Below, one piece after another: positions 32,673-41,400 of a stretch of 64,000 nt of DNA (position 1 is its first letter; each line of letters begins with the position of its first letter). The position numbers and the translations under genes are program-made. The DNA lies in contig JANJTM010000068.1 in assembly GCA_024711125.1 (NCBI GenBank), positions 62,001 through 126,000 on the forward strand, read 5' to 3'. This DNA is from Rhodothermales bacterium. Lineage in GTDB: Bacteria > Bacteroidota > Rhodothermia > Rhodothermales > UBA10348. The notes below the pieces were generated by a model. The model saw nothing but the letters and a program-made list of their open reading frames with translations, was not told where the DNA came from and did not search any database.

Positions 32673-35600
32673 GTGATCCGTCGATTCCTCCTCAGCGCCT
32701 GCCCCCTGGCAGCCGCGTTCCTGGTCCTGGGCGACCTGCCGGCCCGCGGCCAGTCCCTCGACCTGTTCCTGCGCCCGCTCGAAAGCCAGGAAATCCAGCT
32801 GAAACGCCGCGCGGCGAGGGAGTCCGGCGACCCTGCCCCAAAGGCGCTTACCAAGATCGACCAAGGCGATTCGCTCGCCCTCGTCGCGTTGTACGATGCG
32901 GCGGGCGGATCAGGATGGACGAACCAGGCCGGGTGGCTTGGCGGCACCGTGGACACCTGGTGGGGCATCGGGGTCGCCGGGACACGGGTCGTTTCGGTCC
33001 ACCTCGACGGCAATAACCTCGTCGGCACGATCCCCTCGGCCATCCGCAACCTCACCGCCGTGGAGTGGCTGGACCTGAGCAGTTCCGGGGATGATCGGAA
33101 CTACCTCAGCGGCCCGATTCCGGCCGAGATCGGGGACATGACGGCGCTCGAGGATCTCGACCTGGCCGGTAACGAATTGACCGGCGGCATTCCGCCCGAA
33201 ATCGGCCGGCTGACGGCACTGCAATACCTGGACCTGAGCACCAACCGGCTTACGGGCACCTTGCCTGCGGAGATAGGCGACCTGGCCGCGCTCGAGACGC
33301 TGGCCGTAATGGAAAACGACTTCGAAGGATCGATTCCCGTCGAATTGGCGCGGCTGTCGAATCTCGAGTTCCTGTTCCTGGGCTCCGAGGAGGACGACAA
33401 CCGGTGGAGCGGCACGATACCCGCCGCGCTCGGCAGCCTGGCCAACCTGGAGTGGATGTACATCGGCGGAGGCGAACTCGAGGGCCCGATACCCCCCGAA
33501 CTGGGCAACCTGTCGAAACTGCAGATCCTGGCGCTGCACGGGAACAGGCTTTCCGGAACCCTTCCGCCCGAACTGGGAAATCTCCTGGAACTGCGAATGC
33601 TGAGCCTGGGGCTCGTCGGGACCGATGAGGACGCCGGAGGCGGTGAACCCCGGACCTTCAACATGGGCAACAACCTGTCGGGGCCGATTCCGTCGGAACT
33701 CGGCAACCTCAGGAAGATCGTCTCGCTCGCGCTGGCGGGTAACCGGTTCACGGGGGCACCGCCGGCGGGTATGGTCTCCAATGCCCGGCTGATGATCCTG
33801 CTGGCCAACTGCAATCAGTTCGACGATTTTCCGGTACCGCCGTCACCTTCAAGTCTGCAGGTGGTGGACGTCAGCAGCAACCGGCTGCGGTTCGACGACC
33901 TCCTGCCGTTCGTGGGCATGGCCGGCGGAAACGTCCGGTACGCGCCCCAGGCCCCGGTCGAATGGACGGTCGAGAGGTTCGGCCTCACGACCCGCCTGTC
34001 GGTTCCGTCCGGCGCGGCGGGCGACATGATCCAATGGTACCGGGACGGTTCGCCGCTTGCGGGTGAGAACGCATCGAGCCTCGACATCCCCGGAGCCGAC
34101 GACGAGAGTCGCTACGAGGCCCGGATCACCAACCCCGGCGCGCCGGAACTCACGCTTACGACGAGGTCGGCCGGTTCAATCGAGGTGACCTCGGACCAGG
34201 ACCTTGCCGACGCCGATCCGAACGACCAGGCGTGCGATGTGGATCTGCAGACGCCGGGCGCGCAGTGCACGCTCCGGGCAGCGCTGGAGATCGTCGCTTC
34301 GGGCGGAGGGGACCCGTGCGAATGCACGCGGAGCATCACGTTCGGAGCGGGCGTGTTGTCGGTCCTGGTGAATTCGGAGCTTCCTGTGATTGTCGGTCCG
34401 TTGAGTATCGACGGCGGAGTCGACCGCGTCCGGATACATGGGGGCGGAATCGCCGCCGATGGGTTCAGCGTTGCCGGCGACGGTGTGGCTCTGCGCAATC
34501 TCTTCGTTTCGGGTTTCGAGGGTCACGCGGTGCGTTTTCTCTCCGGCGGTGGGCATTCGCTGACGGGCTCGGTCGCATTCGCCGAGCACGCGGGGCGAAA
34601 TGCCGTTCGCGTAGACGATGCCGTGACCTCCGTCACCGTGGGTGGGATGACCGAAACCGACCAGAACGAACTGTCTGGCGGAATCGTGATCATGGGACCG
34701 TCCCGGGGCGGTATCCGTATGCTGCGCAACGAGATTCGGCTCTCGTCGGCCGAGGTGACGAGGCGTCCTCTTCTTGTTCCCATCGATAGGGGCGCGGACG
34801 GTCCCACCTGCGCGGACTGGACTGACCCGGAGACCCTGCCGCCGCCGCGCATCCTGGAGTTGTCGACAACGCTGGTCCGTGGGTTCGCCATGCCGTCGGC
34901 AACCGTAGTCGCGAACCTGGAGACGTCACCCGGAAGCGAAGCGGGGCGCTACTGGTCGGCGTCGATTCGGCCGCTGGGCGTGGCCCAGGCCGGCCCTGAT
35001 GGGGAGTACACGGTATTGTTCGACCGACCGGTCACCGCCGGAGCGCGCATCGTCATGCATTCGGTGGACGTGTCGGGTCGTACGTCGGAGCTGACGCAGG
35101 CAAAACGCCCGGTCATCGTGCTCCCGGGTGTGGGAGGGACCTGGCTGCGGTCCACGACCGGCGACAATCTATACATCGACCTCGGACACTCGATTGACTA
35201 CACGATTCGCAAGCAGCTTGACCGGCTGCGTATGGACGTGTCCGGAACGGTCCAGCTCAACGGTGAGACGGTGGTCGCCGACGAGATCATGGACGGAACC
35301 CTTTTCGGGAACGACCTGCCGTACCGACCCATGACGCGCAAACTGGAGGCGGCGGGCTGGACGGGGCATCCGAAAAACGAAAACGAGCCTCTGCTGGATC
35401 TCTGGCGCTTTCCGTACGACTGGCGTCTGCGCAGCTACGAGCATGCCGACCGGCTCCGAGACCTGGTCGAGCGGCTCACCAAGGCTTCGGTGTCGACCCA
35501 GTCCCGTCCTGCAGTCTCTTGCGAGGTCGATATCGTCACACACTCGAATGGGGGCATGGTAGCCAGTGCCTATGTCTGGAAGCACCGGGAACACAGCCGC

Positions 35601-37742
35601 AACCGCGTCAACCGGCTGCTAATGAACGCCGCGCCCTACCTCGGCGCGGTCCAGGTTGCGGCCGCCCACACGAGCGGCTACCTGTTCGGCATCGAGGGCG
35701 TGGATTGGGTGGGCCCCGACCTGCACTACGGCCGCCTGACACGGCTCTTCCGGAATCTGCCGAACGGGTACGGGCTGATGCCCAGCCGCCTCTTCTACGA
35801 TGCGCTGGATGTCGGGCTGCCAAGCCAGTCCCTAATGGTTCTTTCCAACCTGAAGGGAGAGCGGCTGGTCGGGTACGACGCGACGTTCGGGTTCCTGACG
35901 CGGTCCAAGACCGACGCAACAGGCGCTCCTGACGGGCTGGGACGCAATGCGGCGCTCTGGGCCGCCGAGCAGTCCAACCTCCACGACCTCATGAATGACT
36001 GGCGAAGGTTCGACGGCCCGCCGCAGGTTTTCCGCCACGTAGGGCGCCTTCCACGCTCGACCGCCATGGCCTTTTCCGTGCCGGCCGGCCTGAAGATCCC
36101 GTGGCGCATCCTGGCTTCGGACTACCAGGAGGACGGTGACACCGAGTTGCACGTGGCGTACAGGGAACGTCTCGCCGTTCGGCTTTCCGGATGGGGGGAC
36201 GGCACCGTGCCGCTCGTATCGGCAACGCTCGGTCGCGGGATGACGACACAGGGTGGCGTAGGTGCGTTGGACTACTCGGGCGTCGATGAAAGCCCGTGGA
36301 TCGAGGAATTCGAGTACTTCCCATGCCTGCACATGCCCATGGTGGAGGAGAGCTGTCCGGCAAATGCAGAGGGCAGAAAACCGCTCGACCGCATGATCGA
36401 GGTCCTCGAGGGCGGATCCGCGGTGCCGGCAGCCACCACCGGGAAGTCGGGCGGGTGGGATGGCTCGGGCCGGGAGGTGTTCGTCGTCGAGGCCGATGCG
36501 CCGATACGGGTATTTGTGCGGGGCGCAAACGGCTCCAAGGGCGAGGATCCGTCGGAGAACGAGCCGTCCACTCTCCCTGAGGTGGGCCTCTGGTCTGGCC
36601 CGGCGTGGGCCACGATCAGCCTTCCCGCAAATGAGTCCTACACCGTGCACGTGCTCGCGGGCGACACGCCCGCGCGGGTGCAAGTGAGTCGACAGACGGA
36701 GACGGCATCGGACGCTGCCTATCGGCTCTTTCCGGAGATGGATCTCGACGCAGGCGGATCGGCCGTGATGGCGCTGTCGGCGACGGGGACCGCTGGTTCC
36801 GCACCGTTCGAGGTGGATGCCGATGGAGACGGATCGACCGAGGTTGCCGTGGCACCGGCCGTCGAGCGGGCCGGAGCCACCGAGGGTTCAGGCGTGCCGT
36901 CTCCGTATCCCGTGTGGTTTGACGAGGTTGCGGCGCCCGGAGACGCTCCGTTCGAGCGGATCCTCCAACTCCTGCAACCAGGGGCCGACACCTGGACATG
37001 GCGCCTCGAGGGCCTGCCGGCCTGGCTGTCCGTCGACGCGACGCAGGGAGCAACACCGGCCGAAGTGCGGCTGACCTTTCTGCCCGCCGGGCTGGGCGAC
37101 GGAGCGGTCGAAGCGTCCCTCCGGCTCCGGTACGTGCTGGACGGATTCGAAACCGAGCGCGAGGTGCCGGTACGCCTCGTAGTGAGGGGCGCTCCAGCTG
37201 TTGTCACCACGATCCAGGTCGCACCGACCGGACTCGATCTGGCGCCCGGGGACGTCGCGCAGTTCAGTGCGATCGCGTTCGACCAGTACGCGGTGTCCAC
37301 CCCGGCCGCCTTCACATGGACGGCATCCGGTGGAGAGATCTCCGCTGACGGTGAGTACACGGCCGGGCCGCAGTCCGGCCTTTTCCGCGTAACGGCTACA
37401 GGGCCCGGCGGTGTGGCAGGATCCGTCGACGTGCGGATCGCGGGCGGGGTCGGGTTGGAATCGGAACCGGGACTTCCCGGCCGTTACCACCTCGCCCCCG
37501 CGTACCCGAACCCGTTCAATCCGGCGACCGTGGTGCCTTTCGATCTGCCCGCGGCAAGCCGCGTGCGATTGGTCGTGTACGACGCCTTGGGGCGAACGGT
37601 CGCCGTGTTGGTGGACGGGACCCTGCCGGCCGGCAGTTACCGCTATCGACTCGACGCAGGGCTCCTGGCGGGTGGCGCGTATTTCGTCACCATGGACGCG
37701 TCAAACTACCGGCAGACCCGGGGCCTGCTCCTCTTGCGCTGA
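32673..37742 (+). CDS. Giant secreted fusion: LRR, beta-helix, LCAT-like lipase, T9SS sorting domain
   Basis: 1689 residues from GTG 32673. Order: signal peptide (to about residue 27); plant-type leucine-rich repeats at about 65-400 (GPIPAEIGDMTALEDLDLAGNEL pattern); an Ig-like segment (about 420-500); a CSLREA/beta-helix-like part (QCTLRAALEIV, ITFGAGVLSV; about 505-700); an LCAT/PGAP1-like alpha/beta hydrolase from about 810 (RPVIVLPGVGGTWLR), with nucleophile Ser about residue 956 in IVTHSNGGMVA, candidate acid Asp in GWGDGTVPLVS and His in PCLHMPMVEE; beta domains, including a Big-like segment at about 1505-1585; and a T9SS C-terminal domain (LAPAYPNPFNPATVVPFDLP ... LLLLR). It is predicted to be secreted and surface-anchored or released through T9SS, with the LRRs possibly recognising a substrate. 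Confidence 0.85.
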   Translation: MIRRFLLSACPLAAAFLVLGDLPARGQSLDLFLRPLESQEIQLKRRAARESGDPAPKALTKIDQGDSLALVALYDAAGGSGWTNQAGWLGGTVDTWWGIGVAGTRVVSVHLDGNNLVGTIPSAIRNLTAVEWLDLSSSGDDRNYLSGPIPAEIGDMTALEDLDLAGNELTGGIPPEIGRLTALQYLDLSTNRLTGTLPAEIGDLAALETLAVMENDFEGSIPVELARLSNLEFLFLGSEEDDNRWSGTIPAALGSLANLEWMYIGGGELEGPIPPELGNLSKLQILALHGNRLSGTLPPELGNLLELRMLSLGLVGTDEDAGGGEPRTFNMGNNLSGPIPSELGNLRKIVSLALAGNRFTGAPPAGMVSNARLMILLANCNQFDDFPVPPSPSSLQVVDVSSNRLRFDDLLPFVGMAGGNVRYAPQAPVEWTVERFGLTTRLSVPSGAAGDMIQWYRDGSPLAGENASSLDIPGADDESRYEARITNPGAPELTLTTRSAGSIEVTSDQDLADADPNDQACDVDLQTPGAQCTLRAALEIVASGGGDPCECTRSITFGAGVLSVLVNSELPVIVGPLSIDGGVDRVRIHGGGIAADGFSVAGDGVALRNLFVSGFEGHAVRFLSGGGHSLTGSVAFAEHAGRNAVRVDDAVTSVTVGGMTETDQNELSGGIVIMGPSRGGIRMLRNEIRLSSAEVTRRPLLVPIDRGADGPTCADWTDPETLPPPRILELSTTLVRGFAMPSATVVANLETSPGSEAGRYWSASIRPLGVAQAGPDGEYTVLFDRPVTAGARIVMHSVDVSGRTSELTQAKRPVIVLPGVGGTWLRSTTGDNLYIDLGHSIDYTIRKQLDRLRMDVSGTVQLNGETVVADEIMDGTLFGNDLPYRPMTRKLEAAGWTGHPKNENEPLLDLWRFPYDWRLRSYEHADRLRDLVERLTKASVSTQSRPAVSCEVDIVTHSNGGMVASAYVWKHREHSRNRVNRLLMNAAPYLGAVQVAAAHTSGYLFGIEGVDWVGPDLHYGRLTRLFRNLPNGYGLMPSRLFYDALDVGLPSQSLMVLSNLKGERLVGYDATFGFLTRSKTDATGAPDGLGRNAALWAAEQSNLHDLMNDWRRFDGPPQVFRHVGRLPRSTAMAFSVPAGLKIPWRILASDYQEDGDTELHVAYRERLAVRLSGWGDGTVPLVSATLGRGMTTQGGVGALDYSGVDESPWIEEFEYFPCLHMPMVEESCPANAEGRKPLDRMIEVLEGGSAVPAATTGKSGGWDGSGREVFVVEADAPIRVFVRGANGSKGEDPSENEPSTLPEVGLWSGPAWATISLPANESYTVHVLAGDTPARVQVSRQTETASDAAYRLFPEMDLDAGGSAVMALSATGTAGSAPFEVDADGDGSTEVAVAPAVERAGATEGSGVPSPYPVWFDEVAAPGDAPFERILQLLQPGADTWTWRLEGLPAWLSVDATQGATPAEVRLTFLPAGLGDGAVEASLRLRYVLDGFETEREVPVRLVVRGAPAVVTTIQVAPTGLDLAPGDVAQFSAIAFDQYAVSTPAAFTWTASGGEISADGEYTAGPQSGLFRVTATGPGGVAGSVDVRIAGGVGLESEPGLPGRYHLAPAYPNPFNPATVVPFDLPAASRVRLVVYDALGRTVAVLVDGTLPAGSYRYRLDAGLLAGGAYFVTMDASNYRQTRGLLLLR

Positions 37743-37744
37743 CC

Positions 37745-38236
37745 TCAGAACGCGCGCACGCCCGGCTTCGTCGCGGCGTAGCGGAACGTCATGTAGCGCA
37801 CCTCCTCGGTCTCGCTGTGGTAGTACGACGAGATCTCCATCTTGGCGTACCGGCCGTCGCGCAGCAGGAAGACGAGGGTGTGGTCGGGCAGCGGCCAGAG
37901 GAAGTGGGCCTGCTGGTCATAGTTGTACCAGCGGTCGCCCTTGGCCGAGCGGATTCCGCCCTCCTGGTACCCCTCGGCGGGCGCTTCGGCGAGGTCGTCG
38001 TACTTCTGCGCGAGCAGCACGCCGATGCCGTTCGGCTTGATGTCGGTGCCGGCGATCTGGAGGTCCCAGTTCGTGTCGGTGACGAGGCTGTCGGGCACGA
38101 CGCCGGTCGCGAAGCTGAAGTGCACGGGGTCGCCGCCGACGTAGAGGTTCGAGACGCTCTGGGCGAAGGCTGGAGTTACCGAAGCGGCGAGCGCGACGGC
38201 GCAGGCGATGACCAGGTGTCGGGCGGAAGTCTTCAC
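37745..38236 (-). CDS. HmuY-like secreted protein
   Basis: 163 residues from GTG 38236 with a signal peptide (LVIACAVALAASVTPAFAQ). The core NLYVGGDPVHFSFATGVVP, TNWDLQIAGTDIKPNGIG and RYAKMEISSYYHSETEEVRYMTFRYA resembles the HmuY family (the NWDIAF.G..I..NGG motif, YAK.KI.SYY and TFRY). HmuY proteins are heme-capturing surface proteins. The heme-ligating histidines of P. gingivalis HmuY are not evident here, so heme binding is uncertain. It is convergent with the LRR-lipase gene (gap 2 bp) and divergent from the FGE-like gene. Confidence 0.6.
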   Translation of the reverse strand: MKTSARHLVIACAVALAASVTPAFAQSVSNLYVGGDPVHFSFATGVVPDSLVTDTNWDLQIAGTDIKPNGIGVLLAQKYDDLAEAPAEGYQEGGIRSAKGDRWYNYDQQAHFLWPLPDHTLVFLLRDGRYAKMEISSYYHSETEEVRYMTFRYAATKPGVRAF

Positions 38237-38412
38237 GGGACGGTCTCGTTCGATGAGTGCGGGTTTGCGAACCGGAACGCTCGTCGGTACGCACCCGCAA
38301 CGGTCCGGATTCTGTTACCAGCGGCATTCAACGCGTTTTCGCAGCCCGGGGGAGGGCACCGGGCCGGACCGGCACAACCACGTCCCCCCGAGCCACGTCG
38401 GGGATTCCCCCC

Positions 38413-38444
38413 TTCCATCGGCGGCCCACGGACGCTATCCTCTC
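38413..38444 (+). promoter_or_regulatory. Candidate TTC-N20-TATCCTCTC promoter
   Basis: TTC (38413-38415), 20 bases, TATCCTCTC (38436-38444), 22 bp before the FGE-like gene's ATG. One mismatch in the -33 trimer compared with TTG. An AAGGAATAGGG ribosome site lies between it and the start. Confidence 0.35.
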
Positions 38445-38466
38445 CCAAGGAATAGGGCGAAGATCG

Positions 38467-41400
38467 ATGTTGTGGCTTCGTCGCCTTGTGCTTGCCATTT
38501 CGTTGTTGCCGGTACTCTGGACCGCCTTCGTGCAGCAGAGCGCCGCGCAGGAGCCTGGACCGTTCCCGGGTGCGGTCCGACTCGGCGTCCCGTATCCGAA
38601 CCCGGCACAGGACCGCGTCGCAGTCCCGTTCCGCACGTCCAGACCCGCGTTCGTGACCGTGGAGGTCCACGACCTGACCGGACGGCGGGTGCTTCACTCC
38701 AGGCAGTTCGTGCAGGGGGGCCGCCACGAGATCCTGGTGGACCTCGGCGATTCGGCGGCCGGGCTCTACCTGGTTCGGGCCTTCACCGGGGAACGGGGGT
38801 CGTCGGCCGTTTCCTTCGTCCGCACCGCCCGCAGCGGCGGATCGGCCGGCATCAGTATCCGCGACGCCGGCTCCGGCGGTTTCGATGCAGATCCTGACCT
38901 GCGGCCCGAAATCGCAGATTCCGACGAGGTCCGGGCGGGGCACGCATCGGCGTGTGCGCTGCGGACGTGTTCGCCGGCCGCCTCGACGACCCGGCCGGAC
39001 AGCCTGGTCAATTCGGTCGGAATGTGGTTCACGCGGGTGCCCAAGGCCGAGTATACCATGGGTTCGGTCGACGGGCCCGGGGACGAACGGCCGGTGCGGA
39101 GCGTCCGGCTGACGAGGGATGTGTGGGTCGCACGAACCGAGGTGACACGCGCCCGGTTCACCGAGGTGCTGGGTGGGGCCGCACCGGGCTCGGCAGCCGC
39201 TACCGACGTGCGCCCGGTCACCGGGGTGTCGTGGTTCGATGCCGTGGGATTCGCGAATGCGCTGTCCCGCATCGAGGGGTACCCGGAGTGCTACGTACCC
39301 GGTGGCGAGGTGCTTTCCGGCGCGATCACGGAATGTGAGGGCTACCGGCTGCCGACGGAGGCCGAGTGGGAGTTCATGGCCCGGGCCGGTACGGCGACCG
39401 CCTGGTCGTTCGGCGACGACGCGTCCCGGATCGGCGAATTCGCGTGGTACGCGGACAACTCCTCGTTCGGCGTACGGGGAACGCGCGGGGTCGGGGTCAA
39501 GCGGCCGAACCGGTGGGGAATCCACGATGTGCACGGCAACGCCTGGGAGTGGGTGCACGACCGGTACGGGTCGTACGACGACGGAAGTCGGACCGACCCG
39601 AGAGGTCCGACCGAGGGACTGCTGCGGGTCATTCGAGGAGGCAGTTACCTGTCCAGTCCGTCGTCGATGCGATCGACCGGGAGGGGTTCGATGGATCCTG
39701 TCGGGCGCAATCCGGGCGTAGGTTTTCGCATCGTGCGGACGGCCGACGGCCCCGCGCTGCCCGGGGGGCCGCCTTCGGAACCCTCGGATCCCGCCCCGCA
39801 GGACGGGCGAAGGGGCGTCTCGCCGGCCGGATCGCTCTCGTGGTTCGCCGCGGACAGGGACGGCGACGAGGTCACGTTCGACGTGTACTTCGGGACCGAA
39901 GAGCCGCTTCCGCTCGTCGCGTCCGGCCTCGTCGAGCCGACGCTGCCGATTCCGCCTACCAATGACCGCACGACCTACCGGTGGCGGGTCGAGGTCTCGG
40001 ACGGTCGCTGGGCCATCGAGGGACCGCTCTGGACGTTCACGACCGGACCGGAACCCGGGGCGCACGGCCTGCCCACCATGCGCAATTCGCTCGGAATGGA
40101 GTTCGTACTGATTCCCCCCGGAAAATTCGTGATCGGGGATATCAACTACACCCGGTACGACGTCACGCTCACCCGGGAGTTCTGGATCGGGGTCTACGAA
40201 ACGACCCGTAGCGAGTATGACCGGGTGATGGGCGCGGTCCCGCCGGGTGGTGACGATCGCCTGCCGGTCCAGAACGTCACCTGGCTCGAGGCCGTCCAGT
40301 TTGCCAATGCGCTTTCGGTACTCGAAGGAGCAGAGGTTTGCTACGGGGCGGACTTCGAGCCGATCCGCACGGACATTCACTCTTGTCGAGGGTACCGGCT
40401 TCCTACCCAGGCAGAGTGGGAATACGCGACGAGAGCCGGGACGACAGGTCCCTGGTCATTCGGCGACGACGAATCCCGCCTCGGTGAGCACGCCTGGTAC
40501 GCGGCGAACTCCGGAGGGGTGGCTCACGCCGTGGGGTGGCGCTTGCCGAACCCGTGGGGTCTTCATGACATGCACGGCAACGTGCGCGAGTGGACCCACG
40601 ACCGCTATACGAATTTCCTCGGCAGATCGCGCACGGATCCGATCCTGGGCGGGGGATGGTCAAAGGGGGTTCGGGGCGGGTCCTTTCGATCCGAGGCAGG
40701 GGCCACCCGTTCCGGGGCGGAGTCGTCGCTCGATCGCGACGCACGACGCGACGACGTTGGGATCCGGCTCATTCGAGGCTCCACAGCGCTGAATCGGCCG
40801 CCTGGCGTGCCCTACGGCCCGTCCCCGTCGCATGGAGCCTTGAACCTGGAGCTGGATTCCACGACCCTGACGTGGCAGGCCGTCGATCCGGACGACGACC
40901 CGCTCGGCTACGAAGTCTACTTCGGAACGAGTTGGCCACCGCCGCTCGCGCAGGCCTTTACGACCCACGCGTCGTTCGAAACGGGGCCGCTCGCGGCGAA
41001 TACGCACTACTACTGGAGGGTGGTCGCACGGGACGGACCCGACCGGACCACGGGTCCCGACTGGGTTTTTCTGACCGGAAACGGCTCCCCTGCCGAGCCG
41101 CTCGCCAGAGCGATCAACGGGTGGGGCATGGAACTCCTGAGGGTGCCGGCAGGCACATTCAAGATGGGATCTCTCGTGGGCCACCAGACGGCTCGTTGGC
41201 CTCACCAGGTCACCTTGACCCACGACTTCTGGCTGCAGCGCTTCGAAACGACCCAGGCGGAATACGTGCGGGTGACCGGCATGAATCCGTCGTTGTCCCG
41301 GTCGCCAGACCGGCCCGTCGAGACGGTCACCTGGTTGGAAGCCACGAGATTCGCCAACACGGTATCCGTTAAACAGGGATTCGAGGCCTGTTATGCCGCC

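Noticed and set aside
30473-33055. Minus-strand frame of 860 codons opposite the LVIVD gene
   Set aside because: Antisense shadow; composition is Arg/Gly/Val-rich with no recognisable motif, and it crosses a strong terminator and another gene start.
38233-40380. Minus-strand frame of 715 codons opposite the FGE-like gene
   Set aside because: Antisense of a clearly repetitive domain protein.
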